This document shows positions 20,301 to 25,647 of a stretch of DNA of 64,000 nt, piece by piece. The notes under the pieces were generated by a model, which was given only the letters and a program-made list of their open reading frames with translations, made no database searches and had not been told where the DNA came from. The translations under genes were made by a program, and so were the position numbers. The stretch is taken from positions 124,001-188,000 of the forward strand of contig JBLHRR010000001.1 in NCBI GenBank assembly GCA_047626155.1, given 5' to 3'. This stretch comes from CALGLS01 sp047626155 (GTDB lineage Bacteria > Bacteroidota > Bacteroidia > Chitinophagales > Saprospiraceae). Position 1 is the stretch's first letter. Each line of letters opens with the position of its first letter.

Positions 20301-20655
20301 TATTAGGCGCTCCTCCCATGGCTCCGTCGTCAATCGCTGTGACTGTAACAGAAATAGGAGGCCCGCCTACATTGCTACAATCTATTGTAGCTGGCGCGAA
20401 AGCGTAAGTAACGGTTCCTCCATCAGCGTCGGTCGCGTTTACGCCTAAGTTAAATTCGTTTAAGAGCATGGTTCCTCCTCCTGCATGGAGTGGAACCATT
20501 GAGTTGCCTGGGCATACTGTGAAAACAGGAGATGTTTGAGCAATGACTTTTTCAGGTGCTATTAAGAATAGCGGGATAAGAAAAGTCAAAGCAAAAATCC
20601 ATCTTGTAGTTGAAAACAGTGCTGTCCTGTTCAGGGATGTAAATTTCAAAATCAT
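14368..20655 (-). CDS. giant multidomain secreted protein (HYR, P-domain, cohesin- and dockerin-like) with type-A T9SS tail
   Basis: About 2095 residues. I start it at the ATG at 20655, giving a signal peptide ending in EKVIAQ; the longer frame uses TTG at 20712. The N-terminal ~700 residues are HYR-like repeats. Residues ~740-880 match a proprotein-convertase P-domain (DITHSWVSDIDVELIAPDGT; LNGDWTLNVVDD). HYR-like repeats resume from ~960 to ~1475. Residues ~1480-1670 look cohesin-like (VEFPVHVTDFTNVNSFQFTM). Then come a carboxypeptidase-regulatory-like fold (VAGEVYDEGGAPANAVNVEL) and a dockerin-like region near 1740-1850 with calcium-loop patterns ADINNDLQVSTFDALLLNQY and MGDVNGDSNP. A second cohesin-like domain follows (~1867-1990), then a type-A sorting domain (MQNSPNPFKDQTSIGFYLPE). 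It belongs on the surface or outside the cell. No catalytic domain is evident, so it looks structural. Confidence 0.88.
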   Translation of the reverse strand: MILKFTSLNRTALFSTTRWIFALTFLIPLFLIAPEKVIAQTSPVFTVCPGNSMVPLHAGGGTMLLNEFNLGVNATDADGGTVTYAFAPATIDCSNVGGPPISVTVTAIDDGAMGGAPNTTCIFNFTVVDGGPFATCNDISVTLDATGNYTLLPADEMAISMGSTACTGITSIVVTPNTFDCTDIGTPVQVTVIIEDANTATAFCLANVTVMDQAPVATCLAPFNLPLDGTGNATITTVDIDNGSTIGSCGTPALSIDVSTFNCTNVGANTVTLTVSDGNGQSTTCSTVVTIQDNMTPTIMCNPITVELDATGNYALTSTNLSALTLGSSDNCTFTIASSQSAFDCTDIGANTVTITIDDGTNTAMCMTTITVEDNIAPSLSAITGMTTTTSVGGTGNCIGDLTWNHTTVTENCPANITTQTVEYTGATVVAASSFISGASALGTFNTGTTTVTYRVNDGNNPEVTTSFTVTVTDDEAPVITPVTTPPNQTPNNLSGNCFANVGWPTPVTTDNCPGSVSITYSALDEKGNNIVITSNGTTDSGIFPVSLTPTVINFTVTDGAINSSTGSFTVHVLDNEAPIVTCISNQDYAIKTCNAAAEQIPDYRGFIDVADNCSGAYTVTQSPAPGTMTLLSTVPGVTPADGETFTVDITVTDNNPNNLSTSTCSFTVTIIEDDAPEPTIPGAVLPAINEACGIITTFAPTATDACGNNICGEPFPTGVLISNGGVCSGGAATTGPQGSTDTPVTIPDFNFGGVNSIIAISGIDPTHTLEDIVISLDITHSWVSDIDVELIAPDGTSLTLTEDLGGTGDNYIGTTFQDGNPSITTGSPPFVGTFEAIDGSMVTAFNGVTNLNGDWTLNVVDDEEFISGTLDSWSIEVVTSPPAGSVTSYTYPTGNYTVTWIYDDGSGNTSSQLQQVNVSDDVVDPTLTCQDLTLELDENGEASISGNTILGEEMDLGTGSGGANTAEYCVTVASDIDFTFIWQYTQEPDFDDLSFSIDGNSTLLTDPAGPGSQSGDKDISLLTGETFCITLDNDGSVFSNAQIAFLPGLVDDLAIGNWISNGPLATSINPQITDNCGVDFTSILIDGGSIVDFECGDIGTNTVTVTANDINGNEGSCSSTITIEDNLAPANFTVMGGGTLPAGTTVACDAIPANTTMLNAEDNCQGTIPTVFSETTTQSGNPASCADYNFIITRTWTAADNSSNTAAYNQSITVADALAPSNPTYTAAVADNGTINTNPGDCFATITLVLNGLTDCAPFANITVSNNGPVGDGATSASGNYAVGTHTIMYTTTDVCGNSSTHNYTFTVQDGLPPIASCVNSLNIGLPSTGILILQPFAVDNNSFDNCTAQGDLTLSITPDTFTCAHVGMTIEVELTVEDEGGLTSSCTTTITIQDNNDPTAVCQPINVALDANGMVTISAADVDGGSSDDCALAASPFAVTPSSFTEANIGTNVVTFTVTDAQGNTDSCTTTVTIDYPPTCFAFGGPSAGNGVVFGGQGDIVEFPVHVTDFTNVNSFQFTMNIDVADVGEFIDVSSTNPVLDPASGGSFFYSLVQTDSVIDMVDTIFVPDQMGMDSIASIDTTYSGLFDQISVNWQNPTPQAIADDEIAFTVSILLTGNLNDDSPINPTTGVNGNNPQISYSYNNVTSPVLTPCFEDTPSQGFILVRNVVVAGEVYDEGGAPANAVNVELYELPDIVTPGDMFTTIADGAYSFDVNNSPGNYTVRPYKYINWPNGVTTADVSDIQRHAIGVANFDFGSSYKEIAADINNDLQVSTFDALLLNQYVASAYTLPPPAGIPSWRFVPAAQQFTYSSNINVEPYDTTITFMNLIADTLANNFIAIKMGDVNGDSNPQSLTNESADPFDDNNVHFQIKDQSFQAGDLVTVEMTADQFNELRAYQWILQFDKNVLNFADVQMGTLPALGMKNFGLNLLEEGKIVMTWFTTQTESKLSDEVLYSFTFEASRDGQLSQLLTIGQVEHFRSEAYGIANGDNRNIDLRFTDKGQELVANFALMQNSPNPFKDQTSIGFYLPEAATATLSLMDVSGRLLKTIEIEATKGYNAITINKDELLAAGMVHYQLETPTHSAVKKMVILN

Positions 20656-21563
20656 GATACTGCTTTTGGTGTTTAAAAAATGAATACTTTTTCTAAAATA
20701 AGGCGAACCCAATCAACCGATAACCATAATCAAATAAAAAGATTAGGCACAGGGAGATTCCAGTTCCACAACAGTATACTTACGAATAAGCACAACAATT
20801 GTGTTATAGACAAACACGCACGAAGCGGGAATGCTATCAGTTAAAGTTTAGAGACTCAATAGAAAAAGGCAATTGTTATGAAGTATACTACGGAAGGGTT
20901 TAATCGGTTTTCCGGATGTCTGTTTTACTTCATTCTGTTTGTACGCTTTGTTAAAACGGCAGGCTATCAGTGGTTTTTAGGTGTCTTTTCTTGAAAAATT
21001 ATTAGTTTAGATACCAGCTGATAGATTGCCACAATAGAGGTATAATCAGAGTATTGCTCAGGTTATACGCGACGTTTTAAAAAGAGATTCAAAATAATAA
21101 GGCGAAATGAGGATTGACTCGGTGGTCAACCAGATTGGTTGTTTTTTTTGTCATGGAATTATAAGTTTATTTCGGTTAAATATGTTCTTTAGAAGAGGGC
21201 TAATAAACGACCGGTTCGTTTGCCAATACTCTTCTTTTGTAAGTTCCAAAATGGGGGAAACTTATAGTGTGATTCTTACTTTCAATTAGATTGTACTAAA
21301 ATGATTGTGTTCTGCTATTGCCATAAAGGTAGTAAAACTTTTTTCTTTTTTTTATTAGCATAGGAAATTATTACGGTCTGTAAATAAATAGATTGAAGGG
21401 TGTTATTCCTTGTTTTACTTGTAATAGACAGAGGGAGAGTTAGTTAGGGGAGGGAGAAAGGGCTTGTGTTTTTTACGGAAAAATGATAATCGGTTACCCT
21501 CAGAGATATGGCTCTCTGTCTTATTTGGCATATCCTTAGGTGCGGTCAGATCGCAAAAAAAAT
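20656..21563. other. 908-bp gene-free stretch between divergent functional blocks
   Basis: No convincing coding frame. A 60-codon plus-strand frame (21107-21289) lacks a recognisable domain and codes for an unlikely composition. A 5-bp hairpin (21127-21141) followed by eight T residues (21142-21149) looks like a small plus-strand terminator with no gene before it; a short untranslated RNA is possible but unsupported. The region should hold the promoter of the 2095-aa gene, though I found no clean TAnnTTTG near its start. Confidence 0.4.
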
Positions 21564-22493
21564 CTATCTCCCCATCCTAGACCGCTTCACTAAATAAGCT
21601 TGTAAAACTTGTCTAAACCCAGCATTAATATCCGCCTCCACAAAGTCTATCTTATATTGTAAACATTTAGTTTTCAGTTCGTCCATGAATTTTTTCATCT
21701 GCTCCACATAGTGTTCTTTTACCTGATTGGATTGTAACCTGACTTCCTCGCCAGATTCCATATCTACAAATACATAAGGACGATTTTCGTAGTCAAAATC
21801 AATTTCTTTGGATTTATCTACCACGTGAAAAAGGACCACTTCATGTTTGTTGTGCTTCAGGTGCTGTAGGGCAGCGAAAAGGTTTTCAGCTTTTTCCGGA
21901 TCTTCCAACATGTCGCTAAATATGACCACCATAGAACGCTTGTGAACGCTATCTGCTATTTGATGAAGAGCTTTTGCCGCCGCGGTGTTTTTATTTCGTT
22001 GTGGGTTGCTGAGTACCTTATCAAGGTGAGTCAACATCAAACGATAATGAGCAGTGCTTGACTTACATCGGGCATGGGTCCGAACTTCGTCATCGAACAA
22101 ACTTAGACCATAAGCATCTCTTTGCTTTTTCAGCAAATGCATTAGAGAGGCTGCTGCCAAAGAAGAAAAACGTAATTTGTTTATATGGTCTTTACTGTTT
22201 TTATCGACTTCGGGAAAGTACATAGAAGAGGAGATGTCTATCACGATTTGACAACGCAAATTGGTTTCTTCTTCAAATTTCTTAGTAAATAACTTATCAG
22301 AACGGGCGTATACTTTCCAGTCGATGTTCTTGGTGCTTTCGCCGGGGTTGTACAAACGGTGCTCTGCAAACTCTACGGAGAAACCATGAAAGGGACTTTT
22401 GTGCAAACCTATGATGAAGCCTTCAACGACTTGCTTGGCAAGGAGTTCGAGGTTTCCGAGGTCACGGACGGTGTGGTTGTCTAGTTGGGACAT
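21564..22493 (-). CDS. DUF58 domain protein (vWA-like)
   Basis: A 309-residue cytoplasmic protein of the DUF58 family, usually encoded with MoxR AAA+ ATPases and thought to act in protein maturation or stress-linked complexes. The DUF58 core is clear: LYNPGESTKNIDWKVYARSD followed by LFTKKFEEE. The following von Willebrand A-like part keeps an incomplete MIDAS pattern (VIDISSSMYF) that could bind a metal ion. Length suits the family. In this window it stands alone, with no MoxR or Bat gene beside it, which is less usual. It is transcribed away from the thioredoxin gene end and separated from it by a terminator. Confidence 0.9.
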   Translation of the reverse strand: MSQLDNHTVRDLGNLELLAKQVVEGFIIGLHKSPFHGFSVEFAEHRLYNPGESTKNIDWKVYARSDKLFTKKFEEETNLRCQIVIDISSSMYFPEVDKNSKDHINKLRFSSLAAASLMHLLKKQRDAYGLSLFDDEVRTHARCKSSTAHYRLMLTHLDKVLSNPQRNKNTAAAKALHQIADSVHKRSMVVIFSDMLEDPEKAENLFAALQHLKHNKHEVVLFHVVDKSKEIDFDYENRPYVFVDMESGEEVRLQSNQVKEHYVEQMKKFMDELKTKCLQYKIDFVEADINAGFRQVLQAYLVKRSRMGR

Positions 22494-22753
22494 ATGAGAC
22501 GGTGATGTTTTTAGAAACTTAGTAGAAGCTAAAGATAGCGTTTTTGATTAAACGCTTTTGAGGGGGAGATGTTTCTGGGGAATTTAAAAATGATAATTAA
22601 AAATTGATAATTGACTGGACGTACTTAATTGTAGGGGGAACCGCAGGAGAATATGTGAGGTTTTGCTTCTCGCTTCGCTTGAAATTTTTATTAACCACGA
22701 CGGCGCAACGAGCGCAAAGTTTTTCGCACAGTCCTGAACAGACGATGTACGTG

Positions 22754-22777
22754 AAGATAGGACTTCAGTCCTATCTT
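22754..22777. repeat. 10-bp palindrome with TTCA loop
   Basis: AAGATAGGAC-TTCA-GTCCTATCTT forms a perfect hairpin in the 22494-22854 spacer. A weaker relative (ATAGGACTTTAGCCCTAT) occurs near 36772, before hpd. No T-run follows, so this looks like a small dispersed palindrome. The rest of this spacer shows no gene. Confidence 0.55.
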
Positions 22778-22788
22778 ATCCCCCAACG

Positions 22789-22827
22789 AAAAAACCCTTC
22801 CTCTAAATTTTAGAGGAAGGGTTTTTT
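22789..22827. terminator. rho-independent terminator after trxA
   Basis: A near-continuous 19-bp stem (22789-22807 with 22809-22827) with A-run and T-run ends; it works on either strand. It lies 27 bases past the trxA stop on the minus strand. Confidence 0.9.
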
Positions 22828-22854
22828 ATGGGTTTCAACCAAAGGAATTACTCC

Positions 22855-23175
22855 TTAGGAAAGAAACTTGTCAATCTTAGCAGCAAGAGCTGCTTTGGTT
22901 GTTGTTCCAACGTGTTTGTCTACAACTTCTCCGTTTTTCAGGATAAGGATAGTAGGGATGCTTCGCACACCGTACTTCATTGAGACGTTAGAGTTGAGGT
23001 CAACATTAAGTTTACCGATGGTTGCTTTACCTTCGTATTCTTTTGCAAGTTCTTCTATGATTGGAGTCACCATTCTACAAGGGCCACACCATTCTGCCCA
23101 AAAGTCTACAACGGATACACCTGCGTTGTCTAATGCTGATTCCTGGAAGTTGGTATCTGTGAATTCAAATGCCAT
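22855..23175 (-). CDS. trxA: thioredoxin
   Basis: A 106-residue thioredoxin, the small cytoplasmic disulphide reductase that serves ribonucleotide reductase, peroxiredoxins and methionine sulphoxide reductases. The active site WAEWCGPC puts the redox cysteines at 30 and 33. The cis-proline motif appears as RSIPTILILKNGE, and the buried Asp lies in VVDFWAEW. Length and fold order match classic TrxA, with no signal peptide. It appears to be a single-gene transcript: a TATCTTTG promoter element lies ~80 bases upstream and a strong terminator follows. Confidence 0.97.
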   Translation of the reverse strand: MAFEFTDTNFQESALDNAGVSVVDFWAEWCGPCRMVTPIIEELAKEYEGKATIGKLNVDLNSNVSMKYGVRSIPTILILKNGEVVDKHVGTTTKAALAAKIDKFLS

Positions 23176-23251
23176 GATAATATTCTATTTTAAATTGAAA
23201 AATAATTAATGTCTTTGGTAATATTAAACAAATTGGAATGTTTAAAAGTTA

Positions 23252-23280
23252 CAAAGATATACATTTATGTTGACGCAAAG
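23252..23280 (-). promoter_or_regulatory. trxA promoter candidate
   Basis: On the minus strand, TATCTTTG (23252-23259) exactly fits the Bacteroidota -7 consensus TAnnTTTG, with a TTTG (23276-23279) 16 bases upstream as a short-spaced -33 element. It lies ~80 bases before the trxA ATG. Confidence 0.6.
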
Positions 23281-23380
23281 GTCACCTAAGAGACACGAAG
23301 TTTTATACAAAGGTTTTCAAATGGTGGAATTTTAACGAATTTTTAGGGTTCTGCATTACTGCTAACCTATAGGGAAAGAG

Positions 23381-23460
23381 AATGATTAAATTTTCTAATT
23401 ACGATTAATAGGTCTACGGAGCGGGCGGATCTCCCCTTCAGGGGTTGGCGGTTGCGCGGG
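23381..23460 (+). repeat. dispersed ~80-bp intergenic repeat, copy 1
   Basis: Shares the ordered blocks AATGATTAAA.TTTC, TTAATAGGTCTAC, AGCGGGCGGATCTC and CCTTCAGGGG with copies at 38977-39060 (plus) and 59868-59944 (minus). It lies just past the 3' end of the thioredoxin-like lipoprotein gene (minus strand). Confidence 0.7.
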
Positions 23461-23483
23461 CACTATATTGCGCGGGCACTATA
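23452..23483. repeat. two exact 16-bp tandem repeats overlapping a stop codon
   Basis: TTGCGCGGGCACTATA occurs twice head to tail (23452-23467, 23468-23483), at the edge of dispersed repeat copy 1. The second unit contains the stop codon (TAG, minus strand 23479-23481) of the adjacent lipoprotein gene, so the duplication touches the end of that frame. Confidence 0.85.
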
Positions 23484-24087
23484 TTGTCAAGGGCGAAATA
23501 ATCGCATAAAGCTCATCAAAGGTGAATGCCTTTTGGTAAATTAATTTTAAACCTTCTGATTTGTTTACTAAAATGAGAATAGGAAGTTCACCCTTGAAGA
23601 GTGTGGAGTAAGGTTGGTCATTATCGTATTCTTCTAAGCCGAAGAGCATGTAATTATTGTTGATTAGACCTAGTTCACGGATGTGGGAGGTTACCTTGTC
23701 CTCATCGTCTATGTAATTGGCGTTTACATGATGAATGGCCATGATGTCAGAACCTATTTCTTGTTTGAGCTGGGTCAGGCTTTTGAGTAATTTATCGCAT
23801 TCAGGAGAGTTGAGTTTCCAAAGACAATAAATATTCAAATTCTGAGAGCCTTCTTCTATGAGATATACAAGATCTTTGACTAGTATTGGTGTGGCAACAA
23901 TTCCCTTTGCATTTGCAAGTTTCTTTTTATCTTCCACGCTCAGTGAGGTGGAGGGCAAGGTTGCTCCATGAGGCATGGCTGCATCCATAGGGTCAATGGC
24001 CGCTTGTTGATTTGTTGAACTAGAACAAGCTATAGATAGTAGCAGGATATTTATGAATAACAATAATATAACAGAAATAGAACGCAT
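23479..24087 (-). CDS. thioredoxin-like fold lipoprotein
   Basis: About 202 residues from the ATG at 24087. The longer frame to 24150 is unlikely because a TACCTTTG promoter element lies inside it, at 24104-24111. The signal ends in LLSIACSSS, a lipobox. The rest resembles a divergent thioredoxin fold: a strand LNIYCLWKLNSPECDKLL at the active-site position, in which the first Cys of CxxC is missing and only the later Cys remains, and a cis-proline-like strand GELPILILVNKSEG. It may therefore bind rather than reduce disulphides. It probably faces the periplasm. The stop codon lies in a 16-bp tandem duplication. Confidence 0.75.
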   Translation of the reverse strand: MRSISVILLLFINILLLSIACSSSTNQQAAIDPMDAAMPHGATLPSTSLSVEDKKKLANAKGIVATPILVKDLVYLIEEGSQNLNIYCLWKLNSPECDKLLKSLTQLKQEIGSDIMAIHHVNANYIDDEDKVTSHIRELGLINNNYMLFGLEEYDNDQPYSTLFKGELPILILVNKSEGLKLIYQKAFTFDELYAIISPLTI

Positions 24088-24103
24088 GATTATTTTTTTT
24101 ATA

Positions 24104-24111
24104 CAAAGGTA
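24104..24111 (-). promoter_or_regulatory. candidate -7 element that decides the lipoprotein start
   Basis: TACCTTTG on the minus strand fits TAnnTTTG exactly and lies 17-24 bases before the ATG at 24087. It would give a very short leader and favours that start over the one at 24150. No clear -33 TTTG is seen. Confidence 0.5.
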
Positions 24112-24324
24112 ACACATTTCATACCAGTTGATGGATAAATAAGAATGCATTTTTTGTGTAATACTATGGTTTAGGGAAGGAAGTTAATATTCAATTTATT
24201 TCAATGAAGAATTTCAAAAAATTCAAGACTTGGACGGCAGAGTTCAGGTTACATTTGTAGAAGATAAAGACATTGTTTTATAAAGGAGCGTAGCTTCGGC
24301 CGCGTGAAGACCGAAGAACACATT

Positions 24325-25401
24325 ATGGATTTGATGAAAAAAAGATCACTTTTTTGGATCGGTTTCGCTATTGTAACCATCCTGCTTCGGACTTTTCTAA
24401 AAGGCCATCCTGAGCTGGTCGAACAATGGTACAGTCGAGGTCTTTTTCAATGGATCCGACTGTTATCGGACTGGACCATTGGACGGATACCAATTCCAGT
24501 CTTGTATCTAATGATTTTGATTTTGCCGTTTTTCTTTATTAGAAAATTGATTAAGGCCATTCGTCAGGCTGATGACTGGGTTGCAAAGTTTTTTACACTT
24601 GTAGCATTATTGTTTTCATTTGCTGGCGGGGTAGTAGCTATTTTTCTTTGGTCCTGGGGTTTTAACTATTTGCGAGTGCCAATCGAAACGCAGATAGGAA
24701 TTAAGCCCGTACCGCTTTCTTTGCCCGAATTGAAAGAAGAATTGGATTTATTTACCATCAAAATAATTGAAACTAGAAGACGGATTCCATCCGACAATAA
24801 GGAAGCCCTTACAGCCCATTTTATTCCAAATAATCTAAGTTCCTTGGTCCAAGAAGGCTTGTCTTCTAGTATGAGTGATTTGGGATATCCGGTAAGTGGA
24901 AATTTGCCCGTGCGCACATTGTTAAAAGGCAGTTTACTTCGTATTGGAACAGCCGGGTTTTATCTGCCCTTTACCGGGGAATGTAATATTGATGCGGGTT
25001 TGCACCCCCTGCAAAAGCCTTATGTGCTGGCTCATGAAATGGCACATGGACAAGGCATAGGTGACGAAGGTTCCTGTAATTTTATCGCTTACCTAAGCTG
25101 TACTAAGTCTAAGAATGTATTTATAAAATACAGCGGATATCTCTCGTTTTGGCGAACGCTTGCGGTGAACTATAGAAGGCAGGCTCCAGAAGAATATCGT
25201 GCTTTTCGAGCGACACTTCCTCGGGGAATTATAGCCGATTTGGATGCCATCAATGCAAATAGCCGCCTCTATCCGGACATATTCCCAGATCTCCGAGACA
25301 GAACCTATGACGCTTTTTTGAAGACGCAAGGAATAAAGGAAGGAATGAAAAATTATAATCGAGTGATTGTATTGGAGCGTGCTTTTAGATTGAAAAATTA
25401 G
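24325..25401 (+). CDS. DUF3810 membrane protein with HExxH metalloprotease motif
   Basis: About 358 residues. Three hydrophobic segments lie in the first ~110 residues (FWIGFAIVTILLRTF; VLYLMILILPFFFI; LVALLFSFAGGVVAIFLWSW). A soluble domain follows with HEMAH near residue 237 (PYVLAHEMAHGQGIGDEGSCNF), the arrangement of the DUF3810 family: HExxH plus a downstream acidic residue and an NF.AYL-like stretch. Known members are uncharacterised; zinc protease activity is inferred from the motif. I chose the ATG at 24325; GTG at 24304 and ATG at 24334 are alternatives. It stands alone on the plus strand, divergent from the lipoprotein gene. Confidence 0.82.
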   Translation: MDLMKKRSLFWIGFAIVTILLRTFLKGHPELVEQWYSRGLFQWIRLLSDWTIGRIPIPVLYLMILILPFFFIRKLIKAIRQADDWVAKFFTLVALLFSFAGGVVAIFLWSWGFNYLRVPIETQIGIKPVPLSLPELKEELDLFTIKIIETRRRIPSDNKEALTAHFIPNNLSSLVQEGLSSSMSDLGYPVSGNLPVRTLLKGSLLRIGTAGFYLPFTGECNIDAGLHPLQKPYVLAHEMAHGQGIGDEGSCNFIAYLSCTKSKNVFIKYSGYLSFWRTLAVNYRRQAPEEYRAFRATLPRGIIADLDAINANSRLYPDIFPDLRDRTYDAFLKTQGIKEGMKNYNRVIVLERAFRLKN

Positions 25402-25460
25402 ATTTTCGTTTGATGTTATACGGACAAGCCTTTGTCAAAACCAATTATATTTTAAACATA

Positions 25461-25495
25461 TTTTGATTTATTTGTTATATTGCTGAGTAGTTTTG
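25461..25495 (+). promoter_or_regulatory. candidate promoter for the FG-GAP gene
   Basis: TTTTG (25461-25465), a 22-base spacer and TAGTTTTG (25488-25495) fit the Bacteroidota pattern with a slightly long spacer. It implies a ~145-base leader before the ATG at 25648. Confidence 0.4.
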
Positions 25496-25647
25496 AAAGT
25501 TGCTCTATTGTAAGTTAAATCATTGGGAATAAACTGACCCTAAGATTGTTGGATAGATGGTGGGAATAAGCTCTTCAAAATTCAACATAACTAAAGACTT
25601 ACTTTAATGTAAAAGCAAATTTTATTTAAAATTTAAAACCCATTTTT

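Noticed and set aside
14368..20655. Cellulosome scaffoldin for polysaccharide breakdown
   Set aside because: Cohesin-like and dockerin-like modules are present, but no glycoside hydrolase, carbohydrate-binding module or SusC/D pair is found nearby, so a degradative role has no support here.
21107..21289. 60-codon plus-strand frame in the 20.7-21.6 kb spacer
   Set aside because: No domain, poor start context, and it spans a hairpin-T-run; it looks like chance coding in AT-rich DNA.
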